DNA of 12,406 bases. Source: Salinirussus sp. GTDB lineage: Archaea; Halobacteriota; Halobacteria; Halobacteriales; Haloarculaceae. The DNA is taken from contig JAQCNN010000050.1 in the NCBI GenBank assembly GCA_028275005.1, positions 1 to 12,406 on the forward strand, in the 5' to 3' direction. A program made the translations under genes and the position numbers. The notes beneath the pieces were generated by a model. That model had not been told where the DNA came from. It ran no database searches and saw nothing but the letters and a program-made list of their open reading frames with translations. Position 1 is the first letter of the stretch, and the number at the start of each line of letters is the position of its first letter. Positions 6,341 through 12,372 of the stretch are shown here, one piece after another.

Positions 6341-7342
6341 ATGCCCGAGATACGTGTTCTCCGAAGCGACGACCTCGCGGGGCTCGCGTCGTACGCCGAC
6401 TACGTCGACGCCGTCAGAGCGGGCTACCGTCAGGTCGGCGAGGGGGCGCCGGCAAAGCCTCGAACGAGTCTGACCAGCGCCGACCCGCCGGGCTTTCTGA
6501 CGGCGTACATGGCGATCCTCCCCGAGACGGGCGCGATGGGGACCTACACCTACGCCGCCGGCTTCGGCGCCGAGGACGCCCACTTCCTGCTGCCGCTGTT
6601 CGACGCCGACAGCGGCGAACCCCTGGCGATACTCGACGGCGCGAGTATGAACCCCTACAAGACCGGTGCTGCGGGCGCGGTCGGGGTTGACGCGCTGGCC
6701 CGGGTGGACGCGACGGACCTGGCGATTATCGGCAGTGGCTCGCAGGCCCGCGCACAGCTAGCCGCGACCGCCACCGTCCGGGACCTCGACCGGGTGCGGG
6801 TCTACTCGCCGACGCCAGCCAGCAGGGACGCCTTCGCCGCGGAGTTCGACGACCGGCTGCCAACGGCGACAGTGTCGGCGGTCGACACCCCCGCGGCCGC
6901 CGTCTCCGGTGCCGGTATCGTCATCACGGCCACCCGGGCCACCGAGCCGGTCTTCGACGGCGAGGACCTGGCCGACGGCGCCCACGTCACAGCCATGGGC
7001 CAGTACAGCGCCGACGCCCGCGAGGTCGACGGGACGACGGTCGCCCGGGCGAAGTACGTCCCCGACCTGCGGGGGCGGGCAGACCCCGAGACCGGCGACG
7101 CCGGCGATTACGTCCAGGCAGTCAGGGCCGGGGCCGTCGACGAGGACCACCTCCACGCCGAACTCGGCGAGGTCGTCGCCGGGACCAGGCCCGGCCGGAC
7201 GAGCAGCACCGAGGTGACGCTGTTCGACAGCGGCGGCACCGGGGTCGAGACGGTCGCCGCCGCACACATGCTCTACGAGCGGGCGGCCGAGCAGGACCTC
7301 GGCGAGTCGGTCTCGGTCACACCCGCAAGCGAGGCCTTCTGA
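6341..7342 (+). CDS. Ornithine cyclodeaminase / mu-crystallin / alanine dehydrogenase family protein (divergent member)
   Basis: A 333-residue NAD(P)-dependent enzyme of the family that includes ornithine cyclodeaminase, archaeal alanine dehydrogenase and mu-crystallin (ketimine reductase). The N-terminal and C-terminal parts form the substrate/dimer domain. The middle is a Rossmann domain with DLAIIGSGSQARAQL (126-140). LFDADSGEPLAILDG (86-100) and VTLFDSGGTGVETVAAA (292-308) are family hallmarks. Key positions differ from ornithine cyclodeaminase. The usual carboxylate-binding Arg of the (L)RTxAA segment is Lys107 (YKTGAAG). The Lys expected in the preceding GxK strand is missing (MGTYTY, 66-71). 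The catalytic Asp after the Rossmann fold appears to be Tyr222 (MGQYSAD). A standard ornithine cyclodeaminase or alanine dehydrogenase activity is therefore doubtful; a ketimine/imine reductase or other role is possible. Probably transcribed alone. Confidence 0.85.
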   Translation: MPEIRVLRSDDLAGLASYADYVDAVRAGYRQVGEGAPAKPRTSLTSADPPGFLTAYMAILPETGAMGTYTYAAGFGAEDAHFLLPLFDADSGEPLAILDGASMNPYKTGAAGAVGVDALARVDATDLAIIGSGSQARAQLAATATVRDLDRVRVYSPTPASRDAFAAEFDDRLPTATVSAVDTPAAAVSGAGIVITATRATEPVFDGEDLADGAHVTAMGQYSADAREVDGTTVARAKYVPDLRGRADPETGDAGDYVQAVRAGAVDEDHLHAELGEVVAGTRPGRTSSTEVTLFDSGGTGVETVAAAHMLYERAAEQDLGESVSVTPASEAF

Positions 7343-7363
7343 GGGGAGTGGCAGACGGCGAGG

Positions 7364-8434
7364 CTACAGCAACCCCTCGAGCCCCAGTGCCTGTGTCAGT
7401 GACAGCCCGCTAGCCAGGGCCCCGACGAGATAGCCGGCAATCGCGCCGCCGTTGAGCAGTGGGAGGCCGGCGTGAGCCCGTCCGGCGAGCACCATCCGCA
7501 ACAGGACGGCCAGCCCCAGGAAGGTCCCCAGCATGGCCGTCGCCGCCGGCAGTGTGAGCGCGACCCCGGGGACGCCGAGGGTTGGCACCCCGCTCAGGAA
7601 AAAGCCCGCACTCGCCACGAGCACCGTTGGAATCACCGCGTCGCCGAGCCCGATGAACAGCGCGTCCCGGCCGTGGTCGGCCTCACCGTCATCCTCCTCC
7701 GCGGCGGGACCGTCCACGGTGGTCTCCGGGTCGACCGAGTCAGCCGTGGCCGCCCCGTCCTGTCCGCCGTCGGCGGCCGCCGCGTCGGGTCGTTCCTCGG
7801 CCTCGGGGTCGGGGAGGTCGGCATCGAGAAATGAGTACGAGAGTGTCAGTGGCACGACGAGGACGACCGGGACCCGCAGGTCCATCACACCGGAAGCCAG
7901 TGTGAGCATGTGCTCGGTCCCGTAGACGCTGATGGCGTCGTAGACCGCAAGCACCACCAGTAGGACCAGGGCGGGGAGGATCCCGAAGTTGATGCCAAAG
8001 AGCCCCGCCGCACCGACCCCCATCACGACACCGGCCGCGTCGACGACGTACCACTCCGGATAGACGTACAGGGCGGCCCCCAGCCCGACCGCGAGCACGA
8101 CCGCGAGGGCGTTGACCGAAACGCCGCCGACGGGGACGTAGACCCCCGGCACGACCACTCGGAGGACGTACCACGCGATGTAGACCCCCGAGAGGATGAC
8201 GAAGCCACGGAGGACCCACGCGAGGTCGAGTTTGATCACCGCGAGCATCGCCGCCGTCGCGACGAGAATCAGCGCGAGATAGATGACGCTGTTCGTCGGG
8301 TCGCCGGTGTCCTCGACGAACTGGTTGCCGCCGGCCTTCAGCGGGTCGACCAGCGCCAGCGCGCCGAGCTGGACACAGAGGAAGATGGCGGCAATCCCGC
8401 CACAGGTAGCCAGCACTCGCGCCCGGCCGTTCAT
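7364..8434 (-). CDS. Presenilin/signal-peptide-peptidase family intramembrane aspartyl protease (PSH)
   Basis: A 356-residue polytopic membrane protease of MEROPS family A22, which cuts transmembrane helices. About nine hydrophobic helices are visible. The two catalytic aspartates are Asp166 in the YD motif (LAVYDAISVYGTEHM) and Asp265 in the GxGD motif (FIGLGDAVIP). The third family motif (PAL) is present as GLPLLNGGAIAGY (323-335), with PLL in place of PAL. A strongly acidic loop (about 204-256, ending EEDDGEADHGRD) separates the two catalytic halves where presenilins carry their cleavable loop. The ATG at 8434 is chosen because the first helix starts at about residue 8; upstream in-frame sequence is Arg/Gly-rich and overlaps gar1. 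GAGGAG lies just before the start and may serve as a ribosome binding site. Last gene of the srp19-gar1-psh cluster, 68 nt after gar1. Confidence 0.9.
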   Translation of the reverse strand: MNGRARVLATCGGIAAIFLCVQLGALALVDPLKAGGNQFVEDTGDPTNSVIYLALILVATAAMLAVIKLDLAWVLRGFVILSGVYIAWYVLRVVVPGVYVPVGGVSVNALAVVLAVGLGAALYVYPEWYVVDAAGVVMGVGAAGLFGINFGILPALVLLVVLAVYDAISVYGTEHMLTLASGVMDLRVPVVLVVPLTLSYSFLDADLPDPEAEERPDAAAADGGQDGAATADSVDPETTVDGPAAEEDDGEADHGRDALFIGLGDAVIPTVLVASAGFFLSGVPTLGVPGVALTLPAATAMLGTFLGLAVLLRMVLAGRAHAGLPLLNGGAIAGYLVGALASGLSLTQALGLEGLL

Positions 8435-8502
8435 ACTCCTCACGGCGGCGGGAACGGTGTTGAGGGTTTCGTCATCGCCGCGGGAGCCCCACGGGCCCGG
8501 GC

Positions 8503-8733
8503 TCACCGCGCGTAGAGCGTCTCGCCGACCAGCGCCGCGACCGGCTCCGTCTCCGGTGTGACCGCGAGATACGGCCGCTCGACGGGGCCGAACACCGCCA
8601 CCACCTCGCCGGCCGCTGTCAGCGACTCGTCGACGAGGGTCGTGCCCGCGCCGGGGAACTCCTCGCCGGGGGTGCGCACCACCGCCAGCCCCTGGGCGGC
8701 CCGGACGACGTCGCCCACCCGTCGCAGACTCAC
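8503..8733 (-). CDS. gar1: H/ACA ribonucleoprotein subunit Gar1
   Basis: A 76-residue subunit of the H/ACA RNP, which places pseudouridines in rRNA under guide-RNA direction together with Cbf5, Nop10 and L7Ae. Gar1 contacts the thumb loop of Cbf5 and helps substrate loading and release. The sequence matches the Gar1 beta-barrel: MSLRRVGDVVRAAQGLAVVR, then GTTLVDESL (30-38) and GEVVAVFGPVERPYLAV (42-58), with the typical GxVxxxFGPVxxPY block. The length is right for the Arg/Gly-tail-free archaeal form. It starts with GTG, and the start overlaps the stop of srp19 in a GTGA arrangement, so the two are almost certainly translated from one mRNA. Confidence 0.92.
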   Translation of the reverse strand: MSLRRVGDVVRAAQGLAVVRTPGEEFPGAGTTLVDESLTAAGEVVAVFGPVERPYLAVTPETEPVAALVGETLYAR

Positions 8734-9008
8734 GTCCGGATCGCTCCCAGGTAGGCGGCGACGGCCCCCAGCAGGTCACTCTTGCTGGCGTCGTCGGCGT
8801 CCTTCACGAGCACCCGCCCTCGGGGCTCGTACTCCCGGGGGTATGTCTTGTCGCGCTCGATGACCGCGTCGTAGCCCACCTGTCCGACCGCCTCGGCGAC
8901 TTCGCCGACCGCCGGCTCCGGGACCGCCAGGTCCTGAGGGACCCGCCGTCCCTCCGAGCGGCTCAGGTCGGCATCCAGATACGCCGGCCAGATGACGTTC
9001 TCGACCAT
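8730..9008 (-). CDS. srp19: Signal recognition particle subunit SRP19
   Basis: A 92-residue RNA-binding protein that joins helices 6 and 8 of archaeal 7S RNA and promotes binding of SRP54, enabling co-translational targeting to the membrane. Family features are the N-terminal strand VIWPAYLDADLSRSEGRRVP (4-23), with the Trp-Pro and the SxxEGRRxP motif, and the C-terminal RGRVLVKD segment (63-70). The length is normal for archaea. First gene of the srp19-gar1-psh unit, with GTGA overlap into gar1. A TATA-like GGTTTCA lies about 26 nt upstream, and GGGAGGG sits directly before the ATG. No 7S RNA gene is seen in the window. Confidence 0.93.
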   Translation of the reverse strand: MVENVIWPAYLDADLSRSEGRRVPQDLAVPEPAVGEVAEAVGQVGYDAVIERDKTYPREYEPRGRVLVKDADDASKSDLLGAVAAYLGAIRT

Positions 9009-9030
9009 ACCCTCCCTTTCTCGTCCCGCC

Positions 9031-9037
9031 TGAAACC
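9031..9037 (-). promoter_or_regulatory. TATA-like element of the srp19 cluster
   Basis: GGTTTCA on the minus strand, centred about 26 nt before the srp19 ATG. It drives away from the zinc-module gene, whose promoter palindrome begins only 20 nt further out. Confidence 0.32.
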
Positions 9038-9056
9038 GCTGTCTCTTTGTCGGCCA

Positions 9057-9075
9057 CCCCGCCTAAGTGGCGGGG
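9057..9075 (+). promoter_or_regulatory. Perfect palindrome enclosing the TATA-like element of the zinc-module gene
   Basis: CCCCGCC (9057-9063), TAAGT, GGCGGGG (9069-9075) form a perfect 7-bp inverted repeat with a 5-nt centre. The central CCTAAG is the only AT-rich stretch at the right distance (about 27 nt) from the GTG at 9092, so the core promoter lies inside the repeat. A protein bound here would block TBP, making this a candidate repressor site. The regulator is unknown. Confidence 0.42.
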
Positions 9076-9091
9076 CGACAATCCTCCGGAC

Positions 9092-9487
9092 GTGACAGAC
9101 GACGATACCCCAGGGTCCGACCCCGACGACGGTGACCCACCACGCGACGGCCCCGGGTCCCCGCCCGAGGGGGGCAGGCCGGACACGACGCCGACGGTCA
9201 CCTGCGCCCGGTGTGACAACACCTGGGTGCTGGACTACGAGCTCGACGAGCTCCGGGTCGGAAACCGGGCACTCGAGCGGTTCGCGCTCGACCACCGCCG
9301 CCACACCGGCCACCTCCCTGACGGGGTTACGCCGTGGCTGGTCGACTGCAAACAGTGTCCCGACGAGGACGCCTTTCTCTCGGCCGAGCCCGCCCGCCGG
9401 TGGGCCCGGACCCACGCCCGCCACACCCGTCACGAGGTGCAGGTCGTGTCGCCGGAGGGTGACCCGGAACTGGTCGACCGGGAGTAA
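9092..9487 (+). CDS. Hypothetical protein with two tandem Cys2/His zinc-finger-like modules
   Basis: A 131-residue protein of unknown function. Residues 1-36 are Asp/Pro/Gly-rich and probably disordered. Two similar modules follow. The first has CARC (38-41) and HRRHTGH (68-74). The second has CKQC (86-89) and HARHTRH (108-114). Each gives CxxC then HxRHTxH, spaced 26 and 18 residues apart, a C2H2-like zinc site with a third His. This looks like an internal duplication. It could bind nucleic acid or protein, or serve as a structural zinc domain; nothing visible decides. The GTG at 9092 is chosen over further in-frame upstream sequence because the acidic N-terminus begins there and a TATA-like element lies about 27 nt before it, inside a palindrome. 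Divergent from srp19, with 83 nt between starts. Confidence 0.75.
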   Translation: MTDDDTPGSDPDDGDPPRDGPGSPPEGGRPDTTPTVTCARCDNTWVLDYELDELRVGNRALERFALDHRRHTGHLPDGVTPWLVDCKQCPDEDAFLSAEPARRWARTHARHTRHEVQVVSPEGDPELVDRE

Positions 9488-9635
9488 CTCAAACAGCCGT
9501 CGGTCTGTGGCTGTCACGTGGACGCTGTGTGCCCGGGACGGAGACTCCCGGACGACCGCGGCGACGCAGAGAGCGGTCTGGACGGTGAGAGACAGGCCGG
9601 GTGCCAGCGCCGCCGGCCGGGTTGTGGCGGTGTGC

Positions 9636-10367
9636 CTACGCGAAGTGCTGTTCCCAGCCCTCGGCGGTCATCGACTCCCCGGAGACGCCGTCGGGGCCCT
9701 GGGCCGCGAGCAGGACCGCCGCGTCGTCCATCACGTCCGGCTGGAGGATCTGCTTGCGTTCCTCCGACGGCAGATGTCCCCAGATGTCGGTGTTGACCCG
9801 CCCGCCAGGGTCCAGCGCGTTGGCGTTGACACCCCGACCGTCGCCCTCGAGTGCGGTCACGCGGGTAAAGCCCTCCAGCCCCCACTTGGAGGCGACGTAG
9901 CAGCCCGCGCCGGCGATGGCGTTGCGACCCAGCCCCGAGGAGATGTTGATGACGTTCCCGTGGCCCTGGTCGTACATGTGTGGAACGACCTCGCGGGTAA
10001 AGAGGAAGACACCCTTCAGATTCACCTCCAGGACGGTGTCGTACTCGGCCTCGGTGACGTCCTGGATGAACTTCCGGTCGTCCTGCATCCCGAGGAGACT
10101 CACGCCGGCGTTGTTGACGAGTGTGTCGACCCTGCCGAACGTGTCGACGGTCTCCTCAACGACGCGTGCGACGTCGTCGGCGTCACGGGCGTCCGCCGGG
10201 ACCACCAGCGACTCCGTCGGGAGGTCTGTGGCGACCGCCTCTAGCTCTCCCGCGTCGCGTGCGGTGAGGACGACACGGGCGCCCTCCGTGGCAAAGCGTT
10301 CACACATCGACCGCCCGAGCCCACGGCTCGCACCGGTCACGATAATGACCTCCTCGTCGAGTGTCAT
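9636..10367 (-). CDS. Classical short-chain dehydrogenase/reductase (SDR)
   Basis: A 243-residue NAD(P)(H)-dependent oxidoreductase; substrate not predictable. The cofactor motif is TGASRGLG (11-18), followed by an Arg-containing strand end (VVLTARD, 32-38) that suggests NADP(H). NNAG is at 85-88. The catalytic tetrad is Asn116 (LEVNLKG), Ser144 (NISSGLG), Tyr157 and Lys161 (CYVASKWGLEGF). The post-catalytic ALDPGGRVNTD (184-194) fits the usual cofactor-closing loop, with PGG where many relatives have PGxV. The ATG at 10367 is supported by a good TATA-like element 28 nt upstream. Divergent from a second SDR gene. It shares the fold and motif spacing with its neighbour but little other sequence, so they are not a recent tandem duplicate. 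Confidence 0.9.
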   Translation of the reverse strand: MTLDEEVIIVTGASRGLGRSMCERFATEGARVVLTARDAGELEAVATDLPTESLVVPADARDADDVARVVEETVDTFGRVDTLVNNAGVSLLGMQDDRKFIQDVTEAEYDTVLEVNLKGVFLFTREVVPHMYDQGHGNVINISSGLGRNAIAGAGCYVASKWGLEGFTRVTALEGDGRGVNANALDPGGRVNTDIWGHLPSEERKQILQPDVMDDAAVLLAAQGPDGVSGESMTAEGWEQHFA

Positions 10368-10369
10368 AC

Positions 10370-10387
10370 CCCCCTCTGCACAGGGGG
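10370..10387 (-). promoter_or_regulatory. Inverted repeat between TATA box and start codon of the minus-strand SDR gene
   Basis: CCCCCT (10370-10375) and AGGGGG (10382-10387) are a perfect 6-bp inverted repeat with a 6-nt centre, CTGCAC. It begins 3 nt from the ATG and ends a few bases from the TATA-like element, so it covers the expected transcription start site. It could be an operator, or a 5' hairpin if transcription starts further out. Confidence 0.4.
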
Positions 10388-10391
10388 TCGA

Positions 10392-10398
10392 CTTAAAC
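10392..10398. promoter_or_regulatory. TATA-like element in the divergent SDR promoter region
   Basis: GTTTAAG on the minus strand (CTTAAAC on the plus) is the strongest AT-rich core in this gap. It lies 28 nt before the minus-strand SDR ATG. It is about 64 nt before the plus-strand SDR ATG, where it would give a leader of roughly 35-40 nt, in keeping with the purine-rich site before that gene. Confidence 0.48.
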
Positions 10399-10450
10399 GC
10401 CCTGCCGACCCCGTCGGGGACCGGAAGGATGACCTGTCACTGTCCCCTCA

Positions 10451-10456
10451 GAGGAG
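10451..10456 (+). promoter_or_regulatory. Possible Shine-Dalgarno site of the plus-strand SDR gene
   Basis: GAGGAG lies just before the ATG at 10459 with a spacer of only two bases. It complements the CCTCC at the 3' end of haloarchaeal 16S rRNA. The spacing is shorter than usual, so support is modest. It does favour 10459 as the start and suggests a leadered mRNA, unlike the neighbour. Confidence 0.33.
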
Positions 10457-10458
10457 TG

Positions 10459-11214
10459 ATGACATCGACCGATGACCTCGACGGCGAAGTCGCCCTCGTG
10501 ACGGGGGCCACATCCGGGATCGGGCGGGCGATTGCGGCGGACTTGGCGGCGGCCGGCGCGGCCGTTGCCGTCTCCGGCCGCCGGACCGAGCGCCTGGAGA
10601 CGCTGGTTGAGGACATCGAGGACGACGGCGGGACGGCCCTGCCGGTGACGGCCGACCTCGCCGACACCGACCAGGTCCGGGAGATGGTCGAGACCACCCG
10701 GGAGGGCCTCGGCGGGCTCGACATCCTCGTCAACAACGCCGGGGTGATGCTGCTCGCGCCGGTCGTGCGCGCCGAACTCGCCGACCTCCAGCAGATGCTC
10801 AAGGTGAATCTGGAGGGGTTGATGGCCGCCACGCGGCTCGCGCTCCCGGAGATGCTCGAACAGGACCACGGCCACGTCGTCAACATCTCCTCGGTCGCGG
10901 GCCGGCGGGTCAACGAGACCTCCGCGGGCTACTCGGCGACGAAGTTCGGCGTCAACGCCTTCTCCGAGGGGCTGCGCAAGGAGACCGCCGACAGCAGCGT
11001 CCGGGTGACGGTTGTCGAACCCGGGGCGGTCGACACGGAACTGGGCGAGCACATCCCCGACGAGAACGTCCGCGAGCGGATGGCCGAGATGGTCCAGGAG
11101 ATGACTATCCTCGACCCCGAGGATATCGCCGCCGGCGTCCACTACGCCGTCACCCAGCCCGAACACGTCAGCGTCAACGAACTGCTGATCCGCCCGACAG
11201 AACAGCAGTCCTGA
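10459..11214 (+). CDS. Classical short-chain dehydrogenase/reductase (SDR)
   Basis: A 251-residue NAD(P)(H)-dependent oxidoreductase of the classical SDR type, closest in feel to the YdfG-like group that reduces small hydroxy/keto acids or aldehydes. The cofactor motif is TGATSGIG (15-22). Arg41 and Arg42 after the second strand (VSGRRTERL) favour NADP(H). NNAG is at 92-95. The catalytic set is Asn117 (LKVNLEG), Ser145 (NISSVAG), Tyr158 and Lys162 (YSATKFGVNAF). EPGAVDTEL (187-195) is the usual cofactor-capping segment. The C-terminal VNELLIRPTEQQS matches the V.E..IRPT.Q ending common in this subgroup. The ATG at 10459 follows GAGGAG; longer in-frame sequence runs back through the other SDR gene on the wrong strand and is not real. 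Convergent with the epoxide hydrolase gene (18-nt gap). Confidence 0.92.
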   Translation: MTSTDDLDGEVALVTGATSGIGRAIAADLAAAGAAVAVSGRRTERLETLVEDIEDDGGTALPVTADLADTDQVREMVETTREGLGGLDILVNNAGVMLLAPVVRAELADLQQMLKVNLEGLMAATRLALPEMLEQDHGHVVNISSVAGRRVNETSAGYSATKFGVNAFSEGLRKETADSSVRVTVVEPGAVDTELGEHIPDENVRERMAEMVQEMTILDPEDIAAGVHYAVTQPEHVSVNELLIRPTEQQS

Positions 11215-11232
11215 CCGGCCCGGGACGCTCGC

Positions 11233-12372
11233 TCAGACGATACGCAGCCACTCCCGCAGGTCGTCGACGAACAGTTCGGGGACCTCCATCGCGGCAAAGT
11301 GACCGCCCTCGTCCATCTCGGCCCAGTGGACGATGTTGTAGGCCCGGTCGGCCCACGGCCGTGGTGTCTTGTAGATCTCACCGGGGTACTGTGCGTGGCC
11401 GGTCGGCACGTCCACGCTCGCCGGGAGGGTCTCCTCGGTGTCGGTCTCGTAGTAGAGCCGTGTCGAGGCGTTGACCGTCCCGGTCACCCAGTAGGTGGTG
11501 AGATTGTCGAGAAGTCGGTCACGGTCGAAGGCGTCGAGGCCACCGTCCGCCCAGGTCTGGAACTTCTCGAGGACCCACCCCGCGAGCCCCGCCGGCGAGT
11601 CCGTCAGCCCGTAGGCCAGTGTCTGTGGCTTTGTCGACTGGACCTCCTGATAGCCCGTCTCCTCGGCCTGGAACGACCGGACCTCCTGGACCGTCTCGCG
11701 GCCCTGCTCGTCCAGCAGGCTTAGGGGGTCCTCGACACCCAGCGCCGAGGGCTGGACCGACAGCATATTCGTGTGGATCGCCTCGACACGGCCGGGGTAG
11801 CGGGCGCCGAGATCCGCCGTGATGAGCGACCCCCAGTCCCCGCCCTGTGCGAGAAACGCCTCGTAGCCCAGCCGGCTCATCAGCTCGGCGAAGGTGTCGG
11901 CGATCCGCCGGATATCCCAGCCACGCTCACCCGTCGGTCCGGAAAAGCCATACCCCGGCAGCGAGGGCGCGACCACGTCGACGGCGTCGCCGGGGTCGCC
12001 GCCGTCCGCTGTGGGGTCGGTCAGCGGCTCGATAATCTCGTGAAACTCCACGACCGACCCCGGCCAGCCGTGGCTGAGCAGGAGCGGCCGCGAGTCCGGC
12101 TCCGGCGACTCGACGTGGTAGTAGTGGACCTGTTGGCCGTCGACTGTCGTCGTGTACTGGTCGAAGCGGTTCATCCGGCGCTCGTACCCCTCGAAGTCGT
12201 ACCCGGTCCGCCAGTACTCACAGACCTCTTGGAGCCGCTCCCGCTCGGCCCCGTACTCCCAGCCGGCGTCCGGCAGCTGGTCGGGCCACCGGGTGCGCTC
12301 CAGGCGCTCACGGAGGTCCGCGACCGTCTCCTCCGCGAGGTCTACCTCGAAGGGCTCGATGGCCGGGCTCAT
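11233..12372 (-). CDS. Epoxide hydrolase, EHN/microsomal type (alpha/beta hydrolase)
   Basis: A 379-residue hydrolase that opens epoxides to diols through a covalent ester intermediate. Residues 1-110 form the EHN (epoxide hydrolase N-terminal) domain, with FEVDLAEETVADLRERLERT and LQEVCEYWRTGYDF typical of it. The oxyanion motif is HGWPGS (101-106). The nucleophile is Asp179 in QGGDWGS. The base is His358 in EGGHFAAME. Glu332 (QYPGEIY) aligns by spacing with the charge-relay Glu of mammalian microsomal epoxide hydrolase. Ring-opening tyrosine candidates are Tyr307/Tyr308 (TRLYYET) and Tyr334. Unlike the mammalian enzyme there is no N-terminal membrane anchor, so it should be cytoplasmic. The natural substrate is unknown. 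The start fits the family. Only 34 nt of upstream sequence are in the window and no promoter is visible. Confidence 0.93.
   Translation of the reverse strand: MSPAIEPFEVDLAEETVADLRERLERTRWPDQLPDAGWEYGAERERLQEVCEYWRTGYDFEGYERRMNRFDQYTTTVDGQQVHYYHVESPEPDSRPLLLSHGWPGSVVEFHEIIEPLTDPTADGGDPGDAVDVVAPSLPGYGFSGPTGERGWDIRRIADTFAELMSRLGYEAFLAQGGDWGSLITADLGARYPGRVEAIHTNMLSVQPSALGVEDPLSLLDEQGRETVQEVRSFQAEETGYQEVQSTKPQTLAYGLTDSPAGLAGWVLEKFQTWADGGLDAFDRDRLLDNLTTYWVTGTVNASTRLYYETDTEETLPASVDVPTGHAQYPGEIYKTPRPWADRAYNIVHWAEMDEGGHFAAMEVPELFVDDLREWLRIV

Noticed and set aside
8435..8779. N-terminal extension of the presenilin-type gene through gar1
   Set aside because: The extra 115 residues are Arg/Gly-rich, lie over the real gar1 gene in another frame, and come before the natural first membrane helix.
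9488..9635. 148-nt gap between the zinc-module gene and the SDR gene as a possible RNA gene
   Set aside because: No recognisable tRNA, C/D or H/ACA box arrangement, repeat or ORF with family similarity; it is the 3' region of two convergent genes.
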